Counted from the stretch's first letter, positions 1-7,268 are shown. The stretch: DNA of 10,716 bases from an uncultured Rhodospirillaceae bacterium (GCA_937891725.1 CALAHL010000550.1:1-10716); one strand, 5' to 3'. Numbers and translations: made by a program. The notes: generated from the letters alone by a model not told the origin.

Positions 1-1107
1 GTCCACCGTTACCCGTTCATCGACTTTGTGCATGGTCTGCCCGATCAGCCCGAATTCGACGACCGGACACAGGCGCTTGATGAAACGCGCGTCCGAAGTG
101 CCGCCTGTGGTGCTCAACTCCGGGTGCCGTCCGGTGACGTCGTGGATCGCCTCCGAGACCAGCGCCGAGAGAGCTCCGGGCTCGGTCAGAAAACTTTCGC
201 CCGAACACGACCAGGTGAACTCGTAACGCGCGCCCTCCTCCCGATCGAACGAAGCCCGCAGCATATCGGCCAGCGAGGTGGAGCTGTGCAGATCGTTGAA
301 GCGGATGTTGAACACCGCCTTGACCGAGGCCGGAATCACATTGGTCGCCGGATTGCCCACATCGACCGTGGTCAGCATCAGGGTGGTCGCCGGAAAATGG
401 TCCGTCCCCTCGTCCAGCACGCCGCTGGTGAACGGCTGCAGCATCCGGACCAGGCGGTGGATCGGATTGTCGGCGAGATGGGGATAGGCGGTATGGCCCT
501 GAACGCCCTTCACCACCAACGTGCCTGTGAAGCTGCCGCGCCGGCCGATCTTCGCCATATCACCGAGCGCGGCCTGGTTGGTCGGCTCCCCCACGATGCA
601 GAAGTCCGGCACCTGGCCGTGGGCTTCCATCCAGTCGAGCACGCGGGTGGTGCCGTTGACCGACGGTCCTTCCTCGTCCCCGGTGATCAGCAGGCTGATC
701 GACCCCTTCGGGGCCTCGGCCCTGGACAGATAGCTTGCGGCGGCCGCGACAAAGGACGCGATCGCCCCCTTCATGTCGGCCGCCCCCCGCCCCCAAAGCT
801 GACCCTCGGCGATATCGCCCGAGAACGGATCATGAGTCCACGCGGCAGCGTCTCCGACCGGCACCACATCGGTGTGCCCGGCGAAACAGATATGCGGAGA
901 TCCCGCGCCCCATCGCGCGAACAGATTGTCGACCGAATCCGTGCCCTCCGCCTCGAACACCAGACGATGGCACTCGAAGCCCATCGGCCGAAGCACGCCC
1001 TCCAGCAGGGAAAGCGCGCCGCCCTCCTCCGGGGTCACGCTGGGGCAGCGGACCAGCCGGGCGGCAAGATCAACAGCATCAATGGGCGAGGGCGAGGCGT
1101 CAGTCAC
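1..1107 (-). CDS. dapE: Succinyl-diaminopimelate desuccinylase, 3' end cut by window
   Basis: DapE is a zinc-dependent cytoplasmic M20-family enzyme. It hydrolyses N-succinyl-LL-2,6-diaminopimelate to LL-diaminopimelate and succinate in the lysine and peptidoglycan precursor pathway. Reading from a GTG at 1107 gives 369 codons with no stop before the window edge; the family is about 375-385 residues, so only a few C-terminal residues are missing. Visible motifs are FAGHTDVVP (His78, metal ligand), WGRGAADMKG (Asp111, bridging metal ligand) and TGDEEG (Glu145 as catalytic base, Glu146 as ligand). The dimerisation-domain segment GHTAYPH follows, and GGTSDARF lies near the end. The GTG start overlaps the dapD stop by 8 bp, and I see no in-frame ATG nearby that fits the N-terminus better. 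The overlap suggests translational coupling to dapD. Identification is secure; the exact start is less so. Confidence 0.95.
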   Translation of the reverse strand, partial: MTDASPSPIDAVDLAARLVRCPSVTPEEGGALSLLEGVLRPMGFECHRLVFEAEGTDSVDNLFARWGAGSPHICFAGHTDVVPVGDAAAWTHDPFSGDIAEGQLWGRGAADMKGAIASFVAAAASYLSRAEAPKGSISLLITGDEEGPSVNGTTRVLDWMEAHGQVPDFCIVGEPTNQAALGDMAKIGRRGSFTGTLVVKGVQGHTAYPHLADNPIHRLVRMLQPFTSGVLDEGTDHFPATTLMLTTVDVGNPATNVIPASVKAVFNIRFNDLHSSTSLADMLRASFDREEGARYEFTWSCSGESFLTEPGALSALVSEAIHDVTGRHPELSTTGGTSDARFIKRLCPVVEFGLIGQTMHKVDERVTVD

Positions 1108-1960
1108 GGAGCAGATCGTTGATCGAGGTCTTCTCGCGGGTCTGCGCATCGACCTGCTTGACGATCACCGCACAGGACAGGGACGGGCCGGGCTGACCGT
1201 TCGGCAGAGCCTTGCCGGGCAACGAGCCGGGCACGACCACCGAATAGGCCGGAACCCGACCGACAGAGATCTCGCCGGTCTCGCGGTTGACGATCTTGGT
1301 GGTCTTCGACAGGAACACACCCATCGACAGGACCGCCCCCTGCTCGACGATCACGCCTTCGACGACCTCAGAACGGGCACCGATGAAGCAATTGTCCTCG
1401 ATGATCACCGGATCGGCCTGCAGCGGCTCCAAGACACCGCCGATGCCGACACCGCCTGAAAGATGCACGTTCTTGCCGATCTGCGCGCAGGACCCGACGG
1501 TGGCCCAGGTGTCGACCATGGAGCCGCTGTCCACATAGGCGCCCAGGTTCACGAAGCTCGGCATCAGCACCACGCCCGGTGCGATAAAGGCGGAGCGCCG
1601 GACCACGCAGTTCGGAACCGCCCGGAACCCGGCTTCCCGGAACCGGTTCTCCCCCCAACCGGCGAATTTGGACGGAACCTTGTCCCACCAGCCGGAGGGG
1701 CCCAACTCCGGATCAGTCGGACCGCCGGGGATCAGTTCCATGTCGTTGAGCCGGAAGGACAGCAGAACCGCCTTCTTGAGCCACTGGTTGACCTCCCACT
1801 GATGGTCGCCCTTCGGCGCCGCAACCCGGTAGGTGCCGTTGTCGAGCCCGGCCAGAGCCGTCTCGACCGCGTCACGCACCGCACCCTTGGTGGAGATCGT
1901 GACCTCGGCCCGGTTCTCCCAGGCAGCATCGATGGTGGATTGCAGATCGGTCGTGGACAT
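1100..1960 (-). CDS. dapD: Tetrahydrodipicolinate N-succinyltransferase
   Basis: DapD transfers succinyl from succinyl-CoA to tetrahydrodipicolinate, the step that commits to the succinylase branch of lysine synthesis. The 286-residue product matches the usual length. The N-terminal helical domain contains NQWLKKAVLLSFR (residues 58-70). From about residue 115 there is a left-handed beta-helix of hexapeptide repeats, including YVDSGSMVDTWATVG (142-156), IGKNVHLSGGVGIGG (161-175) and the loop IIEDNCFIGARSEVVEG (186-202). The C-terminus ends in INDLLRD, like the E. coli enzyme. I chose the ATG at 1960 because MSTTDLQ aligns with the family N-terminus and GGGTGA-like bases lie just upstream. A TTG at 1987 would add nine unrelated residues. 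The gene is followed by dapE with an 8-bp overlap and preceded by an 88-bp gap that may hold its own promoter. Confidence 0.97.
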   Translation of the reverse strand: MSTTDLQSTIDAAWENRAEVTISTKGAVRDAVETALAGLDNGTYRVAAPKGDHQWEVNQWLKKAVLLSFRLNDMELIPGGPTDPELGPSGWWDKVPSKFAGWGENRFREAGFRAVPNCVVRRSAFIAPGVVLMPSFVNLGAYVDSGSMVDTWATVGSCAQIGKNVHLSGGVGIGGVLEPLQADPVIIEDNCFIGARSEVVEGVIVEQGAVLSMGVFLSKTTKIVNRETGEISVGRVPAYSVVVPGSLPGKALPNGQPGPSLSCAVIVKQVDAQTREKTSINDLLRD

Positions 1961-2005
1961 GAAGATCACCCGGCTGGTTCGAGACAAACGGCCCGGAGTT
2001 CCGAG

Positions 2006-2031
2006 CGCCGCGCACTTTGGCGAGCGCGGCG
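2006..2031 (-). other. GC-rich hairpin between the nucleotidase gene and dapD
   Basis: On the minus strand CGCCGCGC (2031-2024) and GCGCGGCG (2013-2006) form a perfect 8-bp inverted repeat around a 10-base loop. It begins 18 bases after the stop of the upstream gene. No T-run follows, so it is not a canonical intrinsic terminator. It could slow or partly end transcription from upstream, stabilise the processed 3' end, or act in the dapD leader. Only the inverted repeat is seen; any role is inferred. Confidence 0.4.
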
Positions 2032-2042
2032 GAGGCTGTCAA
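2014..2042 (-). promoter_or_regulatory. Possible dapD promoter
   Basis: A perfect TTGACA (2042-2037, minus strand) lies in the 88-bp gap upstream of dapD. Seventeen bases downstream is CAAAGT (2019-2014), which matches a sigma-70 -10 box at only three of six positions. The -35 element is convincing and the -10 is poor. The spacer overlaps the left arm of the GC-rich hairpin. If real, it would let dapD-dapE be transcribed apart from the upstream genes. Confidence 0.3.
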
Positions 2043-2048
2043 TTTCGA

Positions 2049-2777
2049 TCAACCGCGTCGGTCCAGCACACCGCGCAGAAAGCTTACCAGATCTTCGCCC
2101 ACATGATGGACATGGGCTTGGTCGGCGCCGTCCTGGGCCCAGTCGAAATCGGATTTCAGCCAGACCGTTCCCATGCCTAAATCATGGGCCGGCAGCAGGT
2201 TCTTGGCCATATCCTCGACCATCACCGCGCTGGACGGCTGGATCCCGGTGATCTCGATCAGCGCCCGATAGGGAGCGGGGTCCGGTTTCGGGGTGAACTC
2301 GGCGGCGACGATGTCGTGAATATGGTCGAAATGCCGCGCCACGCCCAGCCGCGCCATCACCCGTTCGGCATGGGGCACCGAGCCGTTGGTGAAGATCACT
2401 TTGCGGCCCGGCAGGCGCGCCAGCAAACCATCCAGCTCCGGCGACGGATCGACCGGAGTGACGTCGATATCGTGCACGAAATCCAGAAACGGGATCGGGT
2501 CCATGCCATGTTCCGTCATCAGGCCACGCATGGTGGTGCCATGACGGCGGAACAGGTCGCGCTGCAGGGCTTTCGCGTTGTCCCGGTCCAGATCGAACCG
2601 GTCCTGGATAAACAGGGTCATCCGCTCCGACACCTGCACGAAGAGGTTCGAGCGCGCCGGGTAGAGCGTGTTGTCGAGATCGAACACCCAGGCGCCCACA
2701 GAGGCGGGGTCGAGCTGTCGCGTAAGGGGATCGAGGTTCGACACGGAAGGTTTCCCGATTGGCTGTTTTGCATCCAT
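2049..2777 (-). CDS. HAD-superfamily pyrimidine 5'-nucleotidase
   Basis: This is a 242-residue haloacid dehalogenase-type phosphatase of the pyrimidine 5'-nucleotidase (SDT1-like) group, predicted to dephosphorylate pyrimidine nucleoside monophosphates or related small phosphates. All HAD motifs are present: motif I DLDNTLYP (Asp33 nucleophile, Asp35 acid/base), motif II FTNGS (Thr130), motif III KPDPAPY (Lys164) and motif IV VEDMAKNL (Glu188, Asp189). The DNTLYP form of motif I is typical of this subgroup. Alphaproteobacteria commonly carry such a gene beside dapD and argB; that is background knowledge, and the true substrate is unknown. I placed the start at the ATG at 2777 (MDAKQPIG). The reading frame stays open to 2975, but that would run into the divergent cyclase gene. 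No good Shine-Dalgarno sequence is visible, and a GTG eleven codons further in is possible. Confidence 0.9.
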   Translation of the reverse strand: MDAKQPIGKPSVSNLDPLTRQLDPASVGAWVFDLDNTLYPARSNLFVQVSERMTLFIQDRFDLDRDNAKALQRDLFRRHGTTMRGLMTEHGMDPIPFLDFVHDIDVTPVDPSPELDGLLARLPGRKVIFTNGSVPHAERVMARLGVARHFDHIHDIVAAEFTPKPDPAPYRALIEITGIQPSSAVMVEDMAKNLLPAHDLGMGTVWLKSDFDWAQDGADQAHVHHVGEDLVSFLRGVLDRRG

Positions 2778-2817
2778 CCGTCTAGACTGTCGACATGTTG
2801 GGGACGGGGCAAGCGGG
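2778..2817. promoter_or_regulatory. Divergent intergenic region with paired palindromes
   Basis: Only about 40 bp separate the start of the minus-strand nucleotidase gene from the plus-strand cyclase gene, so both promoters must lie here or within the coding ends. The gap contains two adjacent palindromes, GTCTAGAC (2780-2787) and GTCGAC (2789-2794), which could be a regulator site. I found no convincing -35/-10 pair on either strand. A regulatory role is inferred from position alone. Confidence 0.3.
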
Positions 2818-4524
2818 ATGAGTGCGCAGAGCATGCAGGACGACGCGGCGATCGATGAAGCTATGAGTTCGCGCCAGATCGACGATTTGGTGGACTTGGT
2901 GACATCGGGCGCCCTTTCCCTGCATCCGGGACCCGTGCTGATCATCGGACGGAACGGCACGGTCCTGGGCAACAACCTGCTCGGAACACGGCTGGCGCGG
3001 GACTATCAGGAGCATCAGCTGCCGGCTCTCAGCGCGATGGTGGACGCGGTGCTTTCGGGCGCCGGCCCGCAGACGTTCAAGCTGGAAGACGAGGAGATCT
3101 CCGCCACGATCGATTTCGCGGTGATACCGGTCGAAGGCAGCGATGTGGCCCTCGCCTTGGGCCGCGATGTATCGCTGGATCAGAACCTTCGAACCGCTCT
3201 CGTCGACAGCCGGCAGCGCTACAAGGACCTGATCGAGATTTCCTCGGATTTTGCCTGGGAAACCGGCGAGTTGGGGCAGTTTGTCTTCGTCTCGGCGAGC
3301 GGCGCTTTGGGATATGAGACCGAGGACCTTGTCGGACGCAGGGCGGACGGATTCATGGTGACCGGCGACGGGATCGATTTTCTCAGCCCGTTCGTCACCG
3401 AAGAGCCGGTGATGGGCGTCGAGATCCGGTTGCGGCGCGCTGATGGCGGAGTGGCGATCCTGGAAGCCTCGGCGGCGCCTCTGTTCGACATGGAGGGCGT
3501 CTGGAAAGGCGCGCGCGGTCTCTGCCGGGATGTGACCGAGGCGCGCCGCCGGGATGCAGCTTTGGCCAAGGCGCAGGATCGTGAACAGCTCACGGCCTAC
3601 ATTCTGGCCGCCATTCGAGACGAGGTGGAGCCGGAGAAGATGCTGGCGGCAGCCACCCAATCGGTGCTCAGGGCGCTGGACGGCGACGCGGCCGCCCTGT
3701 TCCGAATCGTCCCCGGCTCCGGCCTGACCCTGAGTCATTCCTCCGGTATTCTGCTTGATCCCGATATTCTGGAACAGGTTCATGAACCGGTGACCGAGCA
3801 CCGCGAACCGGTGGTCATGGAAAACGCGGACGGGACCGTGCTCGCCCATCAGTTATCCTACCATAAGGAATTGAATGGGGCGGTGCTGCTTTGGCGGCGG
3901 GCGGACCGGCCTGCCTGGGATGAGGAAGAGCAGTCCCTGCTCGGTGAGGTGGCCAGCCAGTTGGGCATCGCCATGCGCCAGGCCGAAGCCCATCGCCATC
4001 TCCATGTGCTGTCCACAACCGACGCGATGACCGGGCTTCTGAACCGCCGCGCTTTCCAGGACGAACTGTCGGCCCGCCTGTCTCGGGCAAACGATGGACG
4101 CCACGGTACCCTGACCTATGTGGACCTCGACAATTTCAAACAGGTGAACGATGTTCGGGGCCATCAAACCGGGGACAAAGCCTTGATCCACCTTTCATCG
4201 ATTCTCAAAGAGCAATCCAGACCCGGCGACCTGATCGCCCGTCTCGGCGGGGACGAGTTCGCGCTGTGGCTGGAATCGACCGACCGGGACCAGGCGGCGC
4301 GCCGGGCCGAGGCGATCTTGCAGGCGGGGACGGCGTTGAAAGTGTATTCTGGCTCTCCGGAGAAACCAGTCGGATTGTCGCTCGGCCTCGCCCTTCACGC
4401 CCCGGGCAGCTCGGAATCGATGGAAAGCCTGATCTTGCGCGCCGACCAGGTGATGTACGAGGTCAAGCATGGCGGAAAAGGCTGGTATCGGATCGCAGCT
4501 GAGGAGGACCAGGCGAAATCATGA
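2818..4524 (+). CDS. Diguanylate cyclase with PAS, PAS, GAF and GGDEF domains
   Basis: The 568-residue product is predicted to make cyclic di-GMP from two GTP. In order it shows a PAS-like fold (about 33-120), a second PAS domain (about 131-245, starting SRQRYKDLIEISSDFAWE), a GAF-like domain (about 258-392) and a C-terminal GGDEF domain (about 393-560). The catalytic signature LGGDEF is intact (GGDEF at 477-481). The RPGD at 468-471, five residues upstream, fits the RxxD inhibitory site for product feedback. TDAMTGLLNRRAF (401-413), YVDLDNFKQVND (434-445) and ADQVMYEVKHGGKG (542-555) are further family marks. There is no EAL or HD-GYP domain, no signal peptide and no membrane segment, so it should be a soluble sensor whose ligand is unknown. 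The ATG at 2818 has GCGGG just before it; a frame extension back to 2668 would invade the divergent gene. It overlaps the next gene by ATGA. Confidence 0.93.
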   Translation: MSAQSMQDDAAIDEAMSSRQIDDLVDLVTSGALSLHPGPVLIIGRNGTVLGNNLLGTRLARDYQEHQLPALSAMVDAVLSGAGPQTFKLEDEEISATIDFAVIPVEGSDVALALGRDVSLDQNLRTALVDSRQRYKDLIEISSDFAWETGELGQFVFVSASGALGYETEDLVGRRADGFMVTGDGIDFLSPFVTEEPVMGVEIRLRRADGGVAILEASAAPLFDMEGVWKGARGLCRDVTEARRRDAALAKAQDREQLTAYILAAIRDEVEPEKMLAAATQSVLRALDGDAAALFRIVPGSGLTLSHSSGILLDPDILEQVHEPVTEHREPVVMENADGTVLAHQLSYHKELNGAVLLWRRADRPAWDEEEQSLLGEVASQLGIAMRQAEAHRHLHVLSTTDAMTGLLNRRAFQDELSARLSRANDGRHGTLTYVDLDNFKQVNDVRGHQTGDKALIHLSSILKEQSRPGDLIARLGGDEFALWLESTDRDQAARRAEAILQAGTALKVYSGSPEKPVGLSLGLALHAPGSSESMESLILRADQVMYEVKHGGKGWYRIAAEEDQAKS

Positions 4525-5801
4525 CTCTGCAGGAACGCCGCGAACCCGAAGCGAGCATCACCGGCAAGGAACTTGAGAACGCCGCGCGTATCGCTAGAGG
4601 AACCGATGTTGAGGCGCGTCGGTCCTTGGCCACGCGCGAAAACTTGCCGCCCGAGCTTTTGTTCTTCCTTGCGGAGGACAAGGACGACGGGGTGCGACGA
4701 CAGGTGGCCGGAAACAGGCAAACGCCCCGTCGCGCCGATCAGTTCCTGGCCCGCGATCACGATGAGGGCGTGCGCGCCGCCGTCGCCGACAAGATGGCGC
4801 AGGCCGCCCACAACATCGCGACCGAGCGCCGGACCGCTCAGCGCACGCTCGGGATTGAAGTGCTGGAGACCTTGGCACGCGACACCGCCGCGAAGGTGCG
4901 GTCGCGTCTTTCGGAGGCGATCGGCGACCTTGACAACGCGCCGGAGGACGTGATCCGGCAAGTCATCGAAGTGCTGGCCCGCGACACCGCGATCGAAGTG
5001 GCGCGACCGGTCCTCGAACGCTCCACCTTGCTCTCTGATGACTTCTTGGTCTCTTTGATCGAGGCGCCGAATGTCGACGACACAAGGACGATCATCTCCA
5101 AGCGCGCGCACGTCTCGGAGCGGGTGTCCGACGCGATCGTCGGAAGCGCGGACGAAGGGGCGATCACCTCGCTGCTGTCGAACACTTCGGCGCAGATCCG
5201 CGAGGAGACCCTCGACAAGCTCCTGGAGGCGGCCCCCGGAAAAGCCGCCTGGCACGCACCGTTGGTGCGGCGCCCAAAACTGGCCGCACGACAGGTCGAT
5301 CGATTGGGCGAATTCGTGGCGGCGGCCCTGGTGGAGGAACTCGCCAATCGGACCGATATCGATGCGGCCAGCAGCAAGCGCCTGCGGGAGATGATGAGCC
5401 TTCGGATCGACAGCGAAGATCTCACCTCGACCGATCCGAGCACGCGCGAGCGCAATCGGGTGGTTGAGCTGTACAATTCCAGCCGGCTTGGACCGAAAGT
5501 CATCGAGGACGCGCTTCGCCAAGGCCGCCGTGCATTCGTGATGGCCGCCCTGTCGGTGCGCAGCGGGCTGGATGAACCTGCGGTTCATGCGATGGTGAAC
5601 TCGGCCAGCGCCCGGGCGGTCACGGCGCTTGCGTGGAAAAGCGAGCTCTCGATGGACCTCGCCGAGAAAATCCAGCGTCAGCTGTCCTACATCCCCGACA
5701 CCAAGGTGATAAGACCCGGCGTGAAGGGTGAGTATCCGATCTCGGTTGACGATCTGCAGATGCAGATCCGGATGTTCGCGGAAAAAGGCGGCGCCGCCTG
5801 A
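4521..5801 (+). CDS. DUF2336 alpha-helical repeat protein
   Basis: This 426-residue soluble protein has no known biochemical function. I recognise it as a DUF2336 member by its HEAT-like repeated helices: FLARDHDEGVRAAVADKMA (75-93), LARDTAAKVRSRLSEAI (118-134), LARDTAIEVARPVLERS (152-168), then LLSDDFLVSLIEAP, KRAHVSERVSDAIVG and PLVRRPKL. A C-terminal helical section (about 330-400) resembles the end of the family. Such solenoids usually bind other proteins. There is no signal peptide, membrane segment or catalytic motif. Its ATG overlaps the cyclase stop by ATGA. AGGAGG lies 13 bases before the start (4502-4507) with a weaker AGGCGA closer, so the two are probably co-translated. A role as partner or output of the cyclase is inferred from that coupling only. 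Its stop lies 3 bp from the opposing argB stop, and its last codons contain the argB terminator. Confidence 0.85.
   Translation: MTLQERREPEASITGKELENAARIARGTDVEARRSLATRENLPPELLFFLAEDKDDGVRRQVAGNRQTPRRADQFLARDHDEGVRAAVADKMAQAAHNIATERRTAQRTLGIEVLETLARDTAAKVRSRLSEAIGDLDNAPEDVIRQVIEVLARDTAIEVARPVLERSTLLSDDFLVSLIEAPNVDDTRTIISKRAHVSERVSDAIVGSADEGAITSLLSNTSAQIREETLDKLLEAAPGKAAWHAPLVRRPKLAARQVDRLGEFVAAALVEELANRTDIDAASSKRLREMMSLRIDSEDLTSTDPSTRERNRVVELYNSSRLGPKVIEDALRQGRRAFVMAALSVRSGLDEPAVHAMVNSASARAVTALAWKSELSMDLAEKIQRQLSYIPDTKVIRPGVKGEYPISVDDLQMQIRMFAEKGGAA
5782..5799 (-). terminator. Intrinsic terminator of argB inside the DUF2336 gene end
   Basis: Five bases after the argB stop codon, the minus strand has a perfect 14-bp palindrome, AGGCGGCGCCGCCT (5799-5786), followed by TTTT (a five-T run counting the last palindrome base, 5786-5782). 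It can fold as a 5-bp stem with a 4-base loop. The palindrome also folds in the plus-strand transcript, but no T-run follows there, so termination should act only on the argB side. The same bases encode the last residues of the DUF2336 protein (EKGGAA). The stem is short but all G-C apart from its closing pair. Confidence 0.6.
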
Positions 5802-5804
5802 GGG

Positions 5805-6713
5805 TCACCCCGGTCGGACGTAGGTTCCCATACCGTGATTGGTGAACAGTTCCAGCAACACGCCATGCTGCACCCGACCGTCGATGATGACCGCGCCCTC
5901 GGCGCCGCCTTTGACCGCATCGATACAGGTCTCGATTTTCGGGATCATGCCGCCTGAAATGGTACCGTCCGCGATCAGCGCCAGCGCCTCCGAGACGGTG
6001 ATCTCCGGAATCAGGTGGCCGTCCTTGTCGAGCACGCCTTCGACATCCGTCAGCATCAGCAGGCGGGTCGCGTCGACCGCGGCGGCGACCGCTCCGGCTG
6101 CAGTATCGGCATTGATATTGTAGGTGCCGCCGTCTTCGCCGATCCCGATCGGGGCGACGACCGGAATCATGTCCTGCTCGACCAGCCGCAGCAGCATCTG
6201 GCCTTCCACCTTGGTCGGTTCCCCGACAAAGCCCAGATCCAGCACCTTCTCTATGTTGCTGTCCGGGTCGGTCTTGGTCCGCCGCAACTGACGCGCCTTG
6301 ATCAGCCCACCGTCCTTCCCGCTGAGCCCGATCGCGAACCCGCCGGCGGCGTTGATCGCCGCGACGATGCCCTTGTTGATCGTCCCGGACAGGACCATCT
6401 CGACGATTTCGACGGTTTCCTGATCGGTCACCCGCAGCCCGTCGATGAACTCGCTCTTGATCGCAAGCCGGGCCAGCATCTTTCCGATCTGCGGCCCGCC
6501 GCCATGGACCACGATCGGATTCATGCCCACCTGTTTCAACAGAACGACGTCGGCCGCAAACTTGAGCGCGAGACTCTCGTCTCCCATGGCGTGGCCGCCG
6601 TACTTGATGACCACGGTCCGGCCGTTATAGCGGCGCATATAGGGCAGCGCCTCGGTCAGGATTCCGGCCTTGGACAGCCATTCCGCCCGCCGCTTCAAAT
6701 CGATCCGCTTCAT
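5805..6713 (-). CDS. argB: Acetylglutamate kinase
   Basis: ArgB phosphorylates N-acetyl-L-glutamate with ATP, the second and often feedback-controlled step of arginine synthesis, in the cytoplasm. The 302-residue product has the amino acid kinase marks: VIKYGGHAMGD (35-45, ATP phosphate lysine), VVHGGGPQIGKML with the glycine-rich turn, DGLRVTD, GLSGKDGGL and NINADTAAGAVAAA. The helical N-terminal extension (WLSKAGILTEALPYMRRY) is of the kind found in arginine-inhibited hexameric forms, so feedback inhibition by arginine is likely though unproven here. I prefer the ATG at 6713 because AGGA lies 5 bases before it; an ATG at 6719 would add two residues (MA). The upstream gap of about 90 bp may carry a promoter, and a compact terminator follows the stop. 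The convergent DUF2336 gene ends 3 bp away. Confidence 0.97.
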   Translation of the reverse strand: MKRIDLKRRAEWLSKAGILTEALPYMRRYNGRTVVIKYGGHAMGDESLALKFAADVVLLKQVGMNPIVVHGGGPQIGKMLARLAIKSEFIDGLRVTDQETVEIVEMVLSGTINKGIVAAINAAGGFAIGLSGKDGGLIKARQLRRTKTDPDSNIEKVLDLGFVGEPTKVEGQMLLRLVEQDMIPVVAPIGIGEDGGTYNINADTAAGAVAAAVDATRLLMLTDVEGVLDKDGHLIPEITVSEALALIADGTISGGMIPKIETCIDAVKGGAEGAVIIDGRVQHGVLLELFTNHGMGTYVRPG

Positions 6714-6748
6714 CGCCATCCTGCCCCGCTTCGAGTTAACCCACGAGC

Positions 6749-6779
6749 GTTATAGCCCGGAACCGGGCGGGATGGGCAA
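6749..6779 (-). promoter_or_regulatory. Possible argB promoter with inverted repeat
   Basis: In the non-coding gap before argB the minus strand has TATAAC (6754-6749), a good -10 match, with TTGCCC (6779-6774) 19 bases upstream as a weak -35. The spacer contains the symmetrical element GCCCGG-AA-CCGGGC (6755-6768), immediately upstream of the -10, where an operator could sit. A separate argB promoter would make sense because the upstream split membrane gene is an insertion. The spacing is longer than ideal, so this is a candidate only. Confidence 0.35.
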
Positions 6780-6803
6780 GAGGACGTGCCGGCGCCAAGC
6801 CGT

Positions 6804-7268
6804 CTAGACAGTTGCAGCGCCGTCGACCTTCTTCGGCTGCGATGTTCCGGCGCTGCCGTCCCCTCGAAGATTGACCAAAGACTTCAGCATGTCGAACCAG
6901 AACGTGGCCCCCAGCGACAGTGCCACTGCGGTAATCAGCCACCCGAAAATGGGGATCAGGAAGTTATTGAAGCCGGTGCAGGAGTCATCGGAAAAATTAT
7001 TGAAGGTACAATGTTCCGGCCACCCGATTGGAAGTTGAAATTGCAGTGCTTTCAGATCGTCGCTTGATATTTTTTCGAGTTCCTCGGCGGACTTATCCTG
7101 AACGATCTTGGTGGCAGCGGTAACCATCGCGGCGCGTAATTCATCGTTATTCCAGACTTTGTCCGCAACCTGAAAGGTGTTGGCATTTAAGCCAATCGCA
7201 ACAAAGAGACTGACCCCGAACAGAAACCACTGGACCCTGCGCGCGTACCAACCGCCCACGGTCGACAT
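6804..7268 (-). CDS. C-terminal part of a frameshifted membrane protein
   Basis: As an independent frame from the ATG at 7268 this gives 154 residues, but the frame is open back to 7298 and its upstream residues (KSWFNES) fit the same protein. It continues, one frame off, the protein begun at 7774. It has two likely membrane segments, about VQWFLFGVSLFVAIGL (13-28) and FLIPIFGWLITAVALSLGA (about 104-122). Between them is a stretch of about 75 residues, including the LPIGWPEH segment, that probably faces one side of the membrane. The features MSTVGGWYARR, the LPIGW segment, the GWLITA and SLGATFWFD segments and LVNLRG recall a widespread uncharacterised membrane protein family in which both halves are one polypeptide of similar layout. 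Function is unknown. No strong ribosome site precedes the ATG. GC is about 42% by hand count over 6961-7080, against about 65% in a sampled line of yidC. Confidence 0.6.
   Translation of the reverse strand: MSTVGGWYARRVQWFLFGVSLFVAIGLNANTFQVADKVWNNDELRAAMVTAATKIVQDKSAEELEKISSDDLKALQFQLPIGWPEHCTFNNFSDDSCTGFNNFLIPIFGWLITAVALSLGATFWFDMLKSLVNLRGDGSAGTSQPKKVDGAATV

Noticed and set aside
28..1122. Long plus-strand open frame (364 codons) opposite dapE
   Set aside because: It is antisense to a clear DapE protein. The translation is rich in R, H, G and Q with no motif, as expected from a high-GC shadow frame.
2777..2975. Extended N-terminus for the pyrimidine 5'-nucleotidase
   Set aside because: The extra residues would overlap the cyclase gene and have no family counterpart; the HAD core begins shortly after the ATG at 2777.
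2782..3849. 355-codon minus-strand frame opposite the PAS/GAF region
   Set aside because: It is antisense to a multi-domain cyclase with good alignment to PAS and GAF patterns, and it shows no motif.
4395..5588. 397-codon minus-strand frame opposite the cyclase end and the DUF2336 gene
   Set aside because: It crosses two well-supported plus-strand genes and shows no recognisable protein features.
5786..5799. Bidirectional terminator for both argB and the DUF2336 gene
   Set aside because: The palindrome is symmetric, but only the minus strand has a T-run; the plus-strand sequence after it is GAGGGTCA.
6015..6755. 246-codon plus-strand frame opposite argB
   Set aside because: Shadow of argB; low-complexity D/R/H/Q composition.
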